A stretch of DNA of 64,000 bases. Origin: Mangrovibacter plantisponsor (lineage in GTDB: Bacteria > Pseudomonadota > Gammaproteobacteria > Enterobacterales > Enterobacteriaceae). The stretch spans positions 186,001-250,000 of the forward strand of contig NZ_QGTS01000009.1 in the NCBI RefSeq assembly GCF_003182475.1. The letters run 5' to 3'. This document shows, piece by piece, positions 34,182-44,438 of this stretch. Made by a program: the position numbers and the translations under genes. Numbering within the stretch: the stretch's first letter is position 1; every line of letters starts with the position of its first letter. A model generated the notes under the pieces. The model saw only the letters and a list, made by a program, of their open reading frames with translations, was not told the DNA's origin and did no database searches.

Positions 34182-34340
34182 CTGAAATTTTCCTTCATTC
34201 ATTCCCAGCTAATGATGGTGGATTCTAGGTGCGTGTTGTATTTATCCTTGTGGTATAAAACAAGCGCAAGATATTAAAGATGATATTGGTGTAAAGACAG
34301 AGTCATTTTCCTAAAACGCTACTGGCTATAGTGAATGTGA

Positions 34341-34372
34341 AGAAACTCATTGTGGTGTGACAATGAGTTTCT
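34341..34372 (-). terminator. Terminator of the fimbrial operon
   Basis: Perfect 13-bp stem AGAAACTCATTGT / ACAATGAGTTTCT with a 6-base loop, 20 bases after the stop of the last chaperone gene. Confidence 0.8.
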
Positions 34373-34392
34373 TGTTGATAGATGGACTATTC

Positions 34393-35124
34393 TTAGAATA
34401 TTTTTTGGTAGTTCCAGTTTACCCCATTATCACTTATCACTGACCAGTCAACCTGATGCTTTTGATTTAACTTTATCGGGCTGTTAAGCGAAATATCCTG
34501 GTGTTCGCCTGGTAGTAAAACAATATTGTGGTGAATTTCATGATTAATTTTTACCACTGATACTGACATAACTCGTTTCCCAGAGTTTTGTAATTCAATG
34601 TGTTTACTATCCTTAATCGTGAAATCTATCTTTTCACCTTCTTCCTGACGTAACTCTCCCAGCGAGTCTGGCCGAATGATAAGCTTCATCCTGATACGTA
34701 AGGGCATCACTACCTGACGAGCCGGCGGACGAGCAAGCTGGGTATTGGGTGGTACCTGGTAAATATTTATCCAGTACAGCCGTTCAGCCTGGTCTGCTTG
34801 CATAGTATGTGGGTGGAGAAGCTTTATCCGTACATCATGTTGCTGACCACCCTCAATACTGAATACCGGAGGCAGAATAACCACGGGAACCTGAAGTTTA
34901 TCTATTGGTAACAGCGGGTCTCCGTCGTCAGTCCACATTTGAACTAGTGAGGGTTTGCCATCGTTGTTGGTTAGTAACAACGATTCTTCACCCACATTTT
35001 CATTCAGAATCACCCGGGAACGATCCGGGCTGACCACGGCCATCGCTGGCGTTATGCCAGCGATAAACAGGGTAGCCAGCAGGGTGAGTTTACTGAAAGC
35101 TGACCACCACCTGGAGTTGGGCAT
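34393..35124 (-). CDS. Second fimbrial periplasmic chaperone
   Basis: The start is the ATG at 35124 (MPNSRWWSAFSKL) with AGGA seven bases upstream, overlapping the adhesin gene by 35 bases; 243 residues. After a signal peptide (cleavage near PAMA) it shows the PapD-like fold: VSPDRSRVILNENVGEESLLLTN, LPPVFSIEGGQQHDVRI, and a G1-strand-like RLYWINIYQVPP. It folds and caps pilin subunits in the periplasm. A second chaperone at the end of the operon may be specific for the adhesin. Confidence 0.87.
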   Translation of the reverse strand: MPNSRWWSAFSKLTLLATLFIAGITPAMAVVSPDRSRVILNENVGEESLLLTNNDGKPSLVQMWTDDGDPLLPIDKLQVPVVILPPVFSIEGGQQHDVRIKLLHPHTMQADQAERLYWINIYQVPPNTQLARPPARQVVMPLRIRMKLIIRPDSLGELRQEEGEKIDFTIKDSKHIELQNSGKRVMSVSVVKINHEIHHNIVLLPGEHQDISLNSPIKLNQKHQVDWSVISDNGVNWNYQKIF

Positions 35125-36415
35125 CGACGGATCCTGCAGTTGCCTGGTTGCCTGGAAGAGCTTCCAGAGACGAAATAAAGTCACCAATATATTTGACGGT
35201 ACCGTCATCGTTATCTGCGGCATATTCAGTAATATCTTTGTAGGCATACCAGCCAGCACTGTTTCCCCCGCCAGTGGCACGGGACGACAGCAGGTTAATA
35301 GCATTAAGCGCTTTATCGTAGATTTTGATCCCCACGCCACTGGCGATATTCTGTTCGCCATACTGGTTATCCAGCAAGTAACTGACACCACCGCTGGCAT
35401 TAACCAAACCCAATGTGGAAGCAGCATTCAGTGCTGTTTGCTGATTCACCAGAAAACCTACCGCGACATTCGGGCTGGAGGACGCACCGGTTACCCCAGA
35501 AAGTGCATCCGGGTCGCAGTCCAGCGTGATGGAAAAAGGCTGCTGGCTGGTAATGCCGCTATTCAGTTCTGCCGCGCCAATCAATGGGAAAGTGATTTGT
35601 GGTGTGTAATCACGCAGCAGGCACATGGCACCACGGGCAACTGTCACGTTCTGGTATAAACTCCAGGCTGCTGGCCAGTATGTATAGAAACCATCACTTT
35701 GGGAGGCACTGTCGCCACCATCAGTGATTGCATTGAGCATTCCCGGGCCTTTAAAAACCACAAAAGCATTGGATGTTGGGTTATTAAAAGCATACTGGCT
35801 GCTGGCATTTGACCAATAAGAGATCTGGTCGGTCTTAAAGATCTCTATCATGGCATCGCTGAATGCTGACGCTGGAATATAGATATATTTCCCGTCATCA
35901 TATAAGTCGCCGGGCGACAACTGGCGTGATTGCCAGTAGCGTGAATAATACAGGCCAGTTTTCAGGTTAGTGACGCGCAAAGCAACATTTTTGGCAAAGG
36001 TATAATAGGCACCTTCAATATCTTCTACTTCATATTTACCGGCGTAGGGGCTGCCACCATTAGTGGCATACATTTCAAATAAGCTATCGGCATCGGTACT
36101 TTCACAGCGAAACAGCACCTGGTTTGCGTTATAACCGGTTTTCACCCCGGCGGTCAGAAAATTGGCTGTCGCACTGGAAAGCAAAGTTCCGCTGGGCAGT
36201 GCAGCAACCCCGCTACCAATACTGAGCATGGGTGTAACTTCGAGTTTTCCGGTGCAGGTGGCACATGCTCCACTCCAGGAGGAGGCGGTATACCCCGCAC
36301 CGACAGCCGCGCTGGAGAGTTGTGAGGAGGCTGTCACTTTTATGCATGTAGCCTGGGCAAATGGGGTGATACATACAGAAAGTAGCACCGCCAGGTATCG
36401 ACCTGAGTATTTCAT
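35090..36415 (-). CDS. Fimbrial tip adhesin
   Basis: The 441-residue protein has a signal peptide (cleavage after AQA), a long N-terminal lectin-like region with paired cysteines (CATC) and a C-terminal pilin-like domain ending in an alternating hydrophobic strand (LQVVVSFQ) that takes the donor strand. Length and two-domain layout fit a tip adhesin. Its start overlaps the usher stop (TAATG). Receptor unknown. Confidence 0.82.
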   Translation of the reverse strand: MKYSGRYLAVLLSVCITPFAQATCIKVTASSQLSSAAVGAGYTASSWSGACATCTGKLEVTPMLSIGSGVAALPSGTLLSSATANFLTAGVKTGYNANQVLFRCESTDADSLFEMYATNGGSPYAGKYEVEDIEGAYYTFAKNVALRVTNLKTGLYYSRYWQSRQLSPGDLYDDGKYIYIPASAFSDAMIEIFKTDQISYWSNASSQYAFNNPTSNAFVVFKGPGMLNAITDGGDSASQSDGFYTYWPAAWSLYQNVTVARGAMCLLRDYTPQITFPLIGAAELNSGITSQQPFSITLDCDPDALSGVTGASSSPNVAVGFLVNQQTALNAASTLGLVNASGGVSYLLDNQYGEQNIASGVGIKIYDKALNAINLLSSRATGGGNSAGWYAYKDITEYAADNDDGTVKYIGDFISSLEALPGNQATAGSVDAQLQVVVSFQ

Positions 36416-39021
36416 TATTTGCTTCCCTTACAGATGCTCTCAAACTGGGCCAGCGGTGACGCTGCCTGATCGTTACTTAATTGATACTGAATAACGCACT
36501 GGCTGGCACTGCCTTCACCCCACTGAACTTTCAGTACACCTTCTTGTTCTGCCAGGCGGGCATAGACCATGCCGCCTTGCCCCACCATGCCAATATTTTT
36601 ACCTTTGCTATCGATAACATCTGCACCCATTGGTACCAGCGTTCCATCACTTAACCTGGCCGTAATCAGCGCCGGGCTACCAGCAACCGTTTCAAAATCA
36701 ATACGTGGAACTGAACCTGCATAAGGAACAATGCGTTCACTGCCGCCATTAACTTCAACGTTCTGATCCATCGTTTTGGTATCCAGACTTACCTGGTTTT
36801 TACGGTACGGCACCAGTGAAGGCAGTATGGCATTACCAAAGGCATCAATTTCTGAACCCTGGCCGTTACGGATTTTTGCCCCTTTAGCGCCATCTGCATG
36901 TACCAGGGCAAAGGTATCGCTGGCGTACGGGCCATAGGTGACACCTTTCTCATGGATTGCCAGGGTGCCATTGGTTCCCATCCCGAATTGCTTATAACCC
37001 TGGCCTTGCGCCCAGGAGGCATTTACTGCACCAACGGAGGTTCTGTCCTGTAGATTTGCACCCCAGGATGTGTCATGACCGCTTTGCCCATTTCGGTATT
37101 GCGAAGCACTGCCATAAATGGCGTAGGACAAGTTATTATTTTCACCAGCTGAGCCAGATAATGTGGTGGTGGTGGTGCGTGAGTGTTTATCCTGGGTGAG
37201 GTCCATTGACACGCGTGAAGATGTATCCCGCCATTCCAGTGGCAGTGAAAAGTTTACTGAGAACACGTTTTCGGTGGTGCGTTTGTAGTTGCTGTTGCTG
37301 TAATCAGCGTCATTTACGCTGTAGATATTACTGTTGTCCCATGATGTCCGCTGGCGGCCGGCACTCAGGTTATAACTGAGCTTGCGCCAGTTATTGCTGT
37401 AGCTCAGTTGCAATTCACTTACTCGCGGCCGGGGGCCATAATAGTCTGTCGTACTGGCACTAAAACCCAGCGTGCCATATTCAGACATATTCTGGCTCAT
37501 GGTGGCGGCGAGGCGGTTACGTTGCTTAAGTGTGTCTGAATACCATTCAGAGCCCGTTTTATTTTCCCGGCGAATCCCAAACACATCCTGTAAATCACGA
37601 TAACCACTGGTGGAGTAACGGTATGCCGCTAATACCAGGTTGGTTCGTGTTGGGAATGTTTTGCTGTATGAGACCTCTGCCCGCCAGCCACTGGTGCTTT
37701 TCCCTTGCTCGACTTTGGCGTGTGACCAGGTGGTATTAAGTGCAATTGCACCTGCTTCTGATGCCCAGACGCCACCTCCCAGTAATGCCTGGTAATTTTG
37801 TGCATAGCGCATGCCGGAGTTCAGTGTCAGGCTGTTATTCAGACCGTACTGGAAGACACCTTCAAAGAAGTCGTTATCGACAGAATAGTAGTTGCGTACG
37901 CGCCCTGTACTCAGTTCATAAGAGAAATTGCCCGGACGGACGGAGTCAGGCACTGCTGCATAAGGAACAGTAAAAGAAGAAACCCTGCCGTCGGCACCGA
38001 TCACATCAACATGGAGGTCGCCATTGCTTTTGGTGTTATAGAGATCGTTAATAACAAACGGGCCGGGCGGCACAGTGGTTTCATAAATCACGCGCTCTTG
38101 CTGCTTAATGACAACTCGTGAGTTAGTTGTGGCTGTTCCAATAACTTCAGGTGCATACCCACGCTTGCCCTGGGGCCACATGCGCTGGTCAGTTTCCAGC
38201 TTTACACCGTTGAAAGACAGGGAGCCAAACATGCTGCTACTGGTATAGTTATCCCCAAGGCTTAATTGACTGGATATATCCGGGAGAGGGCGTTGTACCC
38301 AGGTGCGTACTGCATTCCAATGGTAGCTATTCCCTGCACGGTTGCTATCCATATAGCGCAGGTTCGCCTGGTGGCGAGCCTGCCATAAACCTGCATTGGC
38401 ACCGAGATTAACCATGCTCCACAGGTAGTTATAGGTATTATCACCATTTTCTGTATGGTAGTAGTTTGTGCTGTGGCGAGCGAATAAGACCGGTTCGCCG
38501 CTATCCCATTCAGATACCGGAATAAAGCCACGCGGTTGGCGAAAAAGTGATACCTGTGGAACCACAAATTCGAGAGTGAGTGTTGAGGGCTCAAAGTGCC
38601 AGTTGGCACGCTTTACCAATTGTTCTACGAACACACACTCATCAACTGGTAATGGGTGCGTAGTATCAGGTTTTAGCTGTAATAGTTTGCGCAACTGCGC
38701 ATCCAGACAGGGCGAGGCAGAGCTTGAATCTGCAGCCTCTTTCTTAAAGGTGACAGGCAACTGCGTTTCCAGTATTTCACCATTTAATGAAATATCGACA
38801 GACTGGATCCCTTCAGGAATAGCCACATCTTTTTGGCTGAATTTATCTAAATCCAGGTGATGTTCAAAGTTAGTACCGGTTAATAATTTTGAGTCAAAAC
38901 GGTATTCTTCTGCACAGGCGTTATTCTGGAATGCAAGTTGCAGGCAGAATGCGACAGTACTCAAGAGGAAATATTGCTTCCTGCTGTGATTTTTTTTATT
39001 AGAGATTGATGTCGTATTCAT
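36415..39021 (-). CDS. Fimbrial outer-membrane usher
   Basis: The ATG at 39021 (MNTTSISNKK) overlaps the chaperone gene by 23 bases; 868 residues. It contains a signal peptide, the N-terminal chaperone-binding domain (YRFDSKLLTG... LDLDKFS), a 24-strand barrel with plug (PPGPFVINDLY), and C-terminal domains (VPYAGSVPRIDFETVAGSPALI). Complete usher length. It assembles and secretes the fimbria. Confidence 0.92.
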   Translation of the reverse strand: MNTTSISNKKNHSRKQYFLLSTVAFCLQLAFQNNACAEEYRFDSKLLTGTNFEHHLDLDKFSQKDVAIPEGIQSVDISLNGEILETQLPVTFKKEAADSSSASPCLDAQLRKLLQLKPDTTHPLPVDECVFVEQLVKRANWHFEPSTLTLEFVVPQVSLFRQPRGFIPVSEWDSGEPVLFARHSTNYYHTENGDNTYNYLWSMVNLGANAGLWQARHQANLRYMDSNRAGNSYHWNAVRTWVQRPLPDISSQLSLGDNYTSSSMFGSLSFNGVKLETDQRMWPQGKRGYAPEVIGTATTNSRVVIKQQERVIYETTVPPGPFVINDLYNTKSNGDLHVDVIGADGRVSSFTVPYAAVPDSVRPGNFSYELSTGRVRNYYSVDNDFFEGVFQYGLNNSLTLNSGMRYAQNYQALLGGGVWASEAGAIALNTTWSHAKVEQGKSTSGWRAEVSYSKTFPTRTNLVLAAYRYSTSGYRDLQDVFGIRRENKTGSEWYSDTLKQRNRLAATMSQNMSEYGTLGFSASTTDYYGPRPRVSELQLSYSNNWRKLSYNLSAGRQRTSWDNSNIYSVNDADYSNSNYKRTTENVFSVNFSLPLEWRDTSSRVSMDLTQDKHSRTTTTTLSGSAGENNNLSYAIYGSASQYRNGQSGHDTSWGANLQDRTSVGAVNASWAQGQGYKQFGMGTNGTLAIHEKGVTYGPYASDTFALVHADGAKGAKIRNGQGSEIDAFGNAILPSLVPYRKNQVSLDTKTMDQNVEVNGGSERIVPYAGSVPRIDFETVAGSPALITARLSDGTLVPMGADVIDSKGKNIGMVGQGGMVYARLAEQEGVLKVQWGEGSASQCVIQYQLSNDQAASPLAQFESICKGSK

Positions 39022-39721
39022 TGCTAACTCTGGCTCCAAAATCATTCAGGTAGGTAAGTTTTACTTTTCCCGTGTGGCTGCCATTCCCAGAAACAGGAAT
39101 ATCCGCTGTGCTCATTGGGGCAATCATTGGGGCTTTTCCTTTAGCCCGTGAGTCATTGAAATAAACATCCAGCAATGAAAGATAAAATGGGGAGTTATTT
39201 TTAATCGTTATGCCATCTTTTGCTGATGTGACTTCAATCATTTCGCTTATTTTTTTAGGGTTGGCACTAATAGCTGAAGGCCGATAAAAAACTTTCATGC
39301 GGTTTTTTATCATTAGCAATAGCTTGTTTTTTTGAGCATCACCCAAATTGGAAGGGGGGATCTGTAGAAAGTTAAAATAGAAAATACTCTCACGGTCTTG
39401 TGGCAGACTCTGGCTTCCTATATAGGAAAGACGCAAGACTTGCCCGGCATTAGCAGCAATGCGAAAAGACGGTGGAGTCACCATAAAAGGTGCTTTACCT
39501 GTCGTTGGTGTGGAATTAGTATCACCGTTATCCAGCCATGCCTGAATAACATAAGGAAAGTTGTCACGGTTACGTAATTGAATGTCGACCGATTTATCCT
39601 GAGAATGATAGATAATACGGGAGCCCGTCATTACAACAGTAGCCATAGCACTTTTATAGACAAAGAGAGAAAATAAATAAAAGATAACTATTACTACACG
39701 GAATAATCCTTTATATGACAT
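38999..39721 (-). CDS. Fimbrial periplasmic chaperone
   Basis: The 240-residue protein has a signal peptide (cleavage near SAMA) and PapD-family signatures: GSRIIYHSQDKSVDIQLRN, TPPSFRIAANAGQVLRL and FYFNFLQIPP. It shuttles pilins to the usher. It follows the pilin gene after a 125-base gap that contains a hairpin. Confidence 0.9.
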   Translation of the reverse strand: MSYKGLFRVVIVIFYLFSLFVYKSAMATVVMTGSRIIYHSQDKSVDIQLRNRDNFPYVIQAWLDNGDTNSTPTTGKAPFMVTPPSFRIAANAGQVLRLSYIGSQSLPQDRESIFYFNFLQIPPSNLGDAQKNKLLLMIKNRMKVFYRPSAISANPKKISEMIEVTSAKDGITIKNNSPFYLSLLDVYFNDSRAKGKAPMIAPMSTADIPVSGNGSHTGKVKLTYLNDFGARVSNEYDINL

Positions 39722-39771
39722 AACATATCCTGTGACATTTAATTTAACTTATAGGGGTGTCATCCTTGACA

Positions 39772-39804
39772 AATCTGACCAGCGAAGGGATGGTTGGTCA
39801 GATT
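39772..39804 (-). terminator. Attenuator hairpin between pilin and chaperone genes
   Basis: Arms AATCTGACCA / TGGTCAGATT with a 13-base loop. Hairpins in this position commonly lower chaperone-usher expression relative to the major pilin. Confidence 0.6.
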
Positions 39805-39846
39805 CTTCCATAAGGAAGTAATGATCAATAATGGGGGAATGAATTA

Positions 39847-40380
39847 TTAATCATAAATAACTGCGTATTGCATAGTCCCTTCAACTGCACCAGCAGTAGA
39901 TGCTGCAGTTGCATAGTACTGTGCAGTGTAGGTTGCAGTTGCTTCAGATTCGCCTGAAGCCAGAGACAGGTCACCGTCTGCAGTAAATTCAGAAGTCAGG
40001 TCAATAGCCGCGTTAGCAGTATCCAGAATCTGAACTTCTACGTTTGCAGCAGCATCATCTGCGATATTGCCCAGGTTACCGTTGGTGCTTACGTTGTTAC
40101 CAGCAAAGCGAGTGGAGATATTTTTGCCATCCAGCGCAGCAGGGCAGTCAGTTACTGCGATATCAAAAGTAGTTTGACCAGCAGTGTCTGCAGCCTGAGA
40201 CAGGTCAGAGGTGCTTACAGTTGGCAGTAGTACCAGCGGAGAGCTGGCGTTACCATTTACAGTAACAGTACAGGTTTCGTCAGCAACTTCACCTTTGAAA
40301 GTGATGGTGTTATCAGAAGCTGCGAAAGCCTGGGAAGCGAACAGAACAGATAACGCTGAAGCCAGCACCAATTTTTTCAT
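39847..40380 (-). CDS. Major fimbrial pilin
   Basis: The ATG at 40380 follows GGAG; 177 residues. A signal peptide ends in FA (MKKLVLASALSVLFASQAFA), then a FimA-type pilin domain with the single disulfide (VADETCTV and VTDCPAAL) and a C-terminal donor-accepting motif ending in YAVIYD. First gene of the operon, so the most abundant subunit. Confidence 0.92.
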   Translation of the reverse strand: MKKLVLASALSVLFASQAFAASDNTITFKGEVADETCTVTVNGNASSPLVLLPTVSTSDLSQAADTAGQTTFDIAVTDCPAALDGKNISTRFAGNNVSTNGNLGNIADDAAANVEVQILDTANAAIDLTSEFTADGDLSLASGESEATATYTAQYYATAASTAGAVEGTMQYAVIYD

Positions 40381-41168
40381 TTTAAAACTCCGTTTATATA
40401 AGAACGCATTCATTATTTTGAATACATAATTCGTAAGATATCTGTGCGGGCTATTCCATCAGGTCTTGAATAGATATTGCCGACACCAGAACAACACCGC
40501 GTAAATATAATTGCACCAATGTTTTTTTTTGTAAATCCATGCAATTAATGGCGAAGTGTATTCTTAGCTGAAAACTAGAATACTTTCTAGTTAATAGATG
40601 AATGCTAGAAATATATGCTGACACAGAACTTTTCACTGAAGAAAACCATCTGTACCCCATTAAAAAAAGTGGATAACGCTTCGGTATTTTAGTTTCAAAA
40701 ATGTTAAATCATGAATTTAATTTGATTGTTTTTGGTGTTTATGTGTTTTTAATGTTTGATTTTTGTTTTTATTTATCGGTTATTTTGTTTTTTATGGGAG
40801 AAAATGACAGACATAAGTCTATTTTTTTGTGTTGTGGAAAATAATTTCTTTTATTTCATGGTGATGCAGTAGTATTGGTTTTTGATTCTGATTTTTTGTT
40901 TGATGGTAGAGGAATACTCTTATTTTTGTCTGTTTTTTTCTGTACTGGAATGGCGATATTAGTATGGGTTTCTATTTCGGATGATTGAGCTATAAATTAG
41001 AATTGCTAATTGATGTTCTTTATTTCCCTCTTTATTTGTTCGTATTTTTTCTGTGCCCGGAGTTTTTAGAATTATTTCTAATTCTTAGTCTTAATGTATT
41101 TCTGTATAGATGGTGCCGTGTTTTAGAAGGAAAACTAAAACCTGGGGACCCTGTGTAAGGACACTGTT
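40381..41168. other. Divergent regulatory region between fimbrial operon and autotransporter
   Basis: Nearly 800 AT-rich bases with no supported gene. It contains a perfect dyad at 40573-40592 and long T-rich tracts between 40680 and 41060, consistent with H-NS control. Promoters for both divergent surface genes must lie here. I found no pair of long inverted repeats that would mark an invertible fim-type switch. Confidence 0.45.
40573..40592. promoter_or_regulatory. Palindrome upstream of the pilin gene
   Basis: Perfect inverted repeat AACTAGAA-TACT-TTCTAGTT, about 195 bases before the pilin start. Size and symmetry fit a dimeric regulator site; the protein is unknown. Confidence 0.45.
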
Positions 41169-44100
41169 ATGGATGGTTATAAAAAGAAGCAGTTAATCCA
41201 TGGGATTAACTTGCTAAGTAGTATTTATTTACTCCCTATGTCAGCATTCGCTGTTTCATATTCACCCTGGCAGGTTTCTGACGGAACCAGTATGGATGTC
41301 ACGAGTGGATATACTTCTCAAGCCAGTGGCGATTATGCGTTGTACAGCTCCGGAACTGGTAGTCATTTAGAAACGACTGAGCCAGACGAAGTCTTCAACT
41401 CAACATTCTCCAGTACTAATGTGTTACAGGCACTTAATAATGGCGAAGTCGTTGTGAAAGATGCCATTTTGCAAAGTTCAGGCCGTTCATCATCGGTTGT
41501 GTTTGCTCAAAAAGGTGTTGTGGATATTTCTGACAGTGAAATCATTAGTAATGCGTCTGGAGCTGCATGGGGGATTAATGGTCAATCAGCAGCACAAATC
41601 AAATTGGATGGGGTGGAGTTAACCTATACCAGCGGGGGCTCTGGTGCCGGGATTAACCTGACATCCAGCGCGTTGCAGGCTGATAATTTGACAATGACGT
41701 CAAATGGAACATCCGCCATTTTGCTTAACCGGGGTAGTCAGGCGAGTTTTTCCAACTCAGCAATAGCTGCGCAAGGCGATGCTACCGGCTTGTACGCCCA
41801 TGGCAGCAACACAACCGTAGTAGCGCAGGCAACACTCACCAATAGCCAGGTGACAACGCAAAACGCAACCGGGATTCGTGGGCTTTATGCTGATATCGCG
41901 CTTAACAATACGACTGTTGAAACCCATGGTGATGCAGCTCATGCACTGGATGTGAATGTTGGTAGCCATATTGATGTTACCGGCGGTCGTTATCAAACCC
42001 GTGGGAATAAAAGTTTTGCGGCCTGGCTGGCAGACAGTGATTCATCATTAACTGTTTCTGATGCCAGCTTTGCTACAACAGGTGATGGCTCTCATGCCAT
42101 TGCTGCCCAAAAAGGCGTTGCCAGTCTGAAAAATACTTCGCTTAAGACCAGTGGTAGCGATGCTTATGCACTGTATAGCGAAACGGATAGCACGGGAGAT
42201 AACCTGGCAATCAGCGCTTATGGTGACCAGGGAATTGGCGCTTTTGCTGCTAAAGGGGGCAGCGTTACGTTAACCAACAGCACAGTGGCAACCTATGGTG
42301 AAAATGCCGCAGGCGTCCTGGCTTACCCGCAGTCTGATGTCTCATTATCTGATTCGGTTGTTACAACCGCAGGCTCTAATGCATATGGCCTGTGGGATTA
42401 TGTTGGCAATATGGTAGTAAAAAATACGACTGTATCAACACTGGGTAGTGCCGCAGGGTTATACGCCAGCGGGTATTCCGATTCGTTGAGTAATGCGGTT
42501 GATTTTGACAATGTACAGCTCACGAGTACCGGAGCCCCTGCTATTGATGCCTATGCAACTCACCTTACCTTATCAATGAATGGCTCCACGGTGACCGGAA
42601 GCAACAAGCAGGCTTTGGAGGTACGTAGCACTGAATCTGAAGGTAATGATTTTTACAGTACAGTCAAAGTCACAGCCAGTCACTCCACGCTGAATGGTGA
42701 TCTTTTCTCTGATGACGAAAATAATCAGGTTGATGTAACTCTCCAGTCTGGCTCGGTTCTGAATGGTGCTACACAATCCATTGATTCTCTTGCTATTGAT
42801 AATCAGAGCCAGTGGAATGTTACCGGCAACTCCTCACTTAATAGCCTGAATAATAGTGGCTCAATGGCATTCATACCTGATGGCAAGACCCGGACAGTAA
42901 CTATTAATGGTAACTATGCCGGAGATGGCGGGACATTGTCTCTGAATACGGTACTGGGCGGTGATAATTCGGCAACAGATAAACTGGTTATTACTGGGGA
43001 TGTCGAGGCAGGAACCACGAAAACGGCAGTCAACAACCTGGGTGGGAGCGGGGCCCAAACGGTTGAAGGGATTGAACTGGTTAGTGTCGCAGGCACATCG
43101 TATGGGGATTTTGTCAAATCAGGGCGTATTGTTGCGGGTGCTTATGATTATGATTTAGTCAAAAAAGATCAAAGCTGGTATTTAACCAGCAGTACGTCAG
43201 CGGTTGAGCCGGGGGACGGTGGCAACGAAGGTAATGAAGGCGGTAACGAAGGAAACGGCGGTAACGAAGGTGGAGGAGATAATAACGGTGGAGGGAACTC
43301 TTCCAGTGCAGTTTATCGCCCGGAAGCCGGAGCATGGCTTGCCAACCAGCAGGCCGCTAACACCTTGTTCACTATGACACTCAATGATCGTGAAGGTGCG
43401 CGCTACCAAAGTGCTGGTGATCATGGCGCTGGTATGTGGTTGCGCCAGGTTGGTGAGCATAATCGTTTTCATGACAGAAGTGGCCAGTTGAAAACCCAGT
43501 CAAATCGTTATGTCGTGCAACTTGGCGCCGATTTAACACAGCGCCAGTTTACCGCCAGTGACCGCCTGTATCTGGGGGTCATGGCAGGTTACGGGCATAG
43601 TGATAGTAACTCTCGTTCGGATATTACTGGTTATTCAGCAAAAGGGCGTGTGAGTGGTTATAGCGTAGGGCCCTATGCTACCTGGTATCAGGATATTACT
43701 ACACGTGCCGTCGGTTATTTCGACACATGGGCATTGTATAACCATTTCGAAAACCGGGTAGATGGGGAAGCACTTGCGTCAGAAAAGTATACATCCAGGG
43801 GGGCAATAGTTTCTCTTGAAAGTGGTTATAGTTTCCAGGTTACAGGTAATGACCGGCAAAGTGCCTGGATTCAGCCAAAGGCGCAAATGATTTGGTCTAA
43901 CCTGATGGTTGATGATCATCAAGAGAAAAATGGAACGGTTGTTCATCAGCAAACCGTCACGAATGTGCTCACCCGGGTAGGGATGCGGGGCTATTTACGT
44001 GGCCACAGTAAGCTCGATGATGATACTGGTCGACAGTTCCAGCCATTTGTTGAAGCCAACTGGGTTCATAATACCCACAACTGGGGGATAAAAATGGATG

Positions 44101-44267
44101 ATGTTACTGCCTACAGCGCCGGTTCTCGCAACATTGGTGAAGTGAAACTTGGCGTGGAAGGGCATATTTCTCAGTCTGTGGATCTGTGGGGGAGTGTTAC
44201 TCAGCAAGTTGGTGATAAAGGTTATTCCTCTACACAAGGTACTCTCGGCGTGAAATATCGCTTTTAA
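41169..44267 (+). CDS. Autotransporter adhesin (type Va), pertactin/AIDA-like
   Basis: This 1032-residue protein has a signal peptide (cleavage near AFA at about residue 30), a passenger of repeated beta-helix rungs (recurring S-L/V-x-N/D-S-x-V-x-T motifs from about 90 to 560), a pertactin-like cap, a Gly/Asn/Glu-rich linker (about 680-715) and a C-terminal beta-barrel of about 300 residues ending in GVKYRF, with the terminal aromatic typical of outer-membrane proteins. It should be displayed on the surface as an adhesin or self-associating protein. The low-complexity linker is an unusual hinge and is a candidate for length variation. Confidence 0.9.
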   Translation: MDGYKKKQLIHGINLLSSIYLLPMSAFAVSYSPWQVSDGTSMDVTSGYTSQASGDYALYSSGTGSHLETTEPDEVFNSTFSSTNVLQALNNGEVVVKDAILQSSGRSSSVVFAQKGVVDISDSEIISNASGAAWGINGQSAAQIKLDGVELTYTSGGSGAGINLTSSALQADNLTMTSNGTSAILLNRGSQASFSNSAIAAQGDATGLYAHGSNTTVVAQATLTNSQVTTQNATGIRGLYADIALNNTTVETHGDAAHALDVNVGSHIDVTGGRYQTRGNKSFAAWLADSDSSLTVSDASFATTGDGSHAIAAQKGVASLKNTSLKTSGSDAYALYSETDSTGDNLAISAYGDQGIGAFAAKGGSVTLTNSTVATYGENAAGVLAYPQSDVSLSDSVVTTAGSNAYGLWDYVGNMVVKNTTVSTLGSAAGLYASGYSDSLSNAVDFDNVQLTSTGAPAIDAYATHLTLSMNGSTVTGSNKQALEVRSTESEGNDFYSTVKVTASHSTLNGDLFSDDENNQVDVTLQSGSVLNGATQSIDSLAIDNQSQWNVTGNSSLNSLNNSGSMAFIPDGKTRTVTINGNYAGDGGTLSLNTVLGGDNSATDKLVITGDVEAGTTKTAVNNLGGSGAQTVEGIELVSVAGTSYGDFVKSGRIVAGAYDYDLVKKDQSWYLTSSTSAVEPGDGGNEGNEGGNEGNGGNEGGGDNNGGGNSSSAVYRPEAGAWLANQQAANTLFTMTLNDREGARYQSAGDHGAGMWLRQVGEHNRFHDRSGQLKTQSNRYVVQLGADLTQRQFTASDRLYLGVMAGYGHSDSNSRSDITGYSAKGRVSGYSVGPYATWYQDITTRAVGYFDTWALYNHFENRVDGEALASEKYTSRGAIVSLESGYSFQVTGNDRQSAWIQPKAQMIWSNLMVDDHQEKNGTVVHQQTVTNVLTRVGMRGYLRGHSKLDDDTGRQFQPFVEANWVHNTHNWGIKMDDVTAYSAGSRNIGEVKLGVEGHISQSVDLWGSVTQQVGDKGYSSTQGTLGVKYRF

Positions 44268-44399
44268 GTCCTGTTGCTGGCAGAGGCAAGTACCCGCTGC
44301 CAGTGTCTGACACCTGTGATGAAGTTAAGTGATTATTCTATTAACAGGTAAATAAAAATAGGATTTGTCTGCTTTTATCAATAATTATTCTTGTGACGT

Positions 44400-44438
44400 G
44401 CTATGGTGTTATCTACTCAGAGTAGATAACACCATAGC
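44400..44438 (+). promoter_or_regulatory. Near-perfect 39-base palindrome before the FNR-like gene
   Basis: Two 18-base arms (GCTATGGTGTTATCTACT and its exact complement) flank a 3-base loop CAG. The ATG of the next gene is 10 bases away and no other ribosome-binding site is visible. It is either an operator for autoregulation or an RNA hairpin that hides the translation start; it lacks the T-tract of a terminator. Confidence 0.75.

Noticed and set aside
40381-41168. Invertible fim-type promoter switch
   Set aside because: I saw only a short 20-base palindrome, no pair of distant inverted repeats, and no recombinase gene nearby.
43200-43310. Gly/Asn/Glu codon repeats as a CRISPR-like or tandem repeat array
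   Set aside because: They lie in frame inside the autotransporter gene and encode its linker; there are no spacers.
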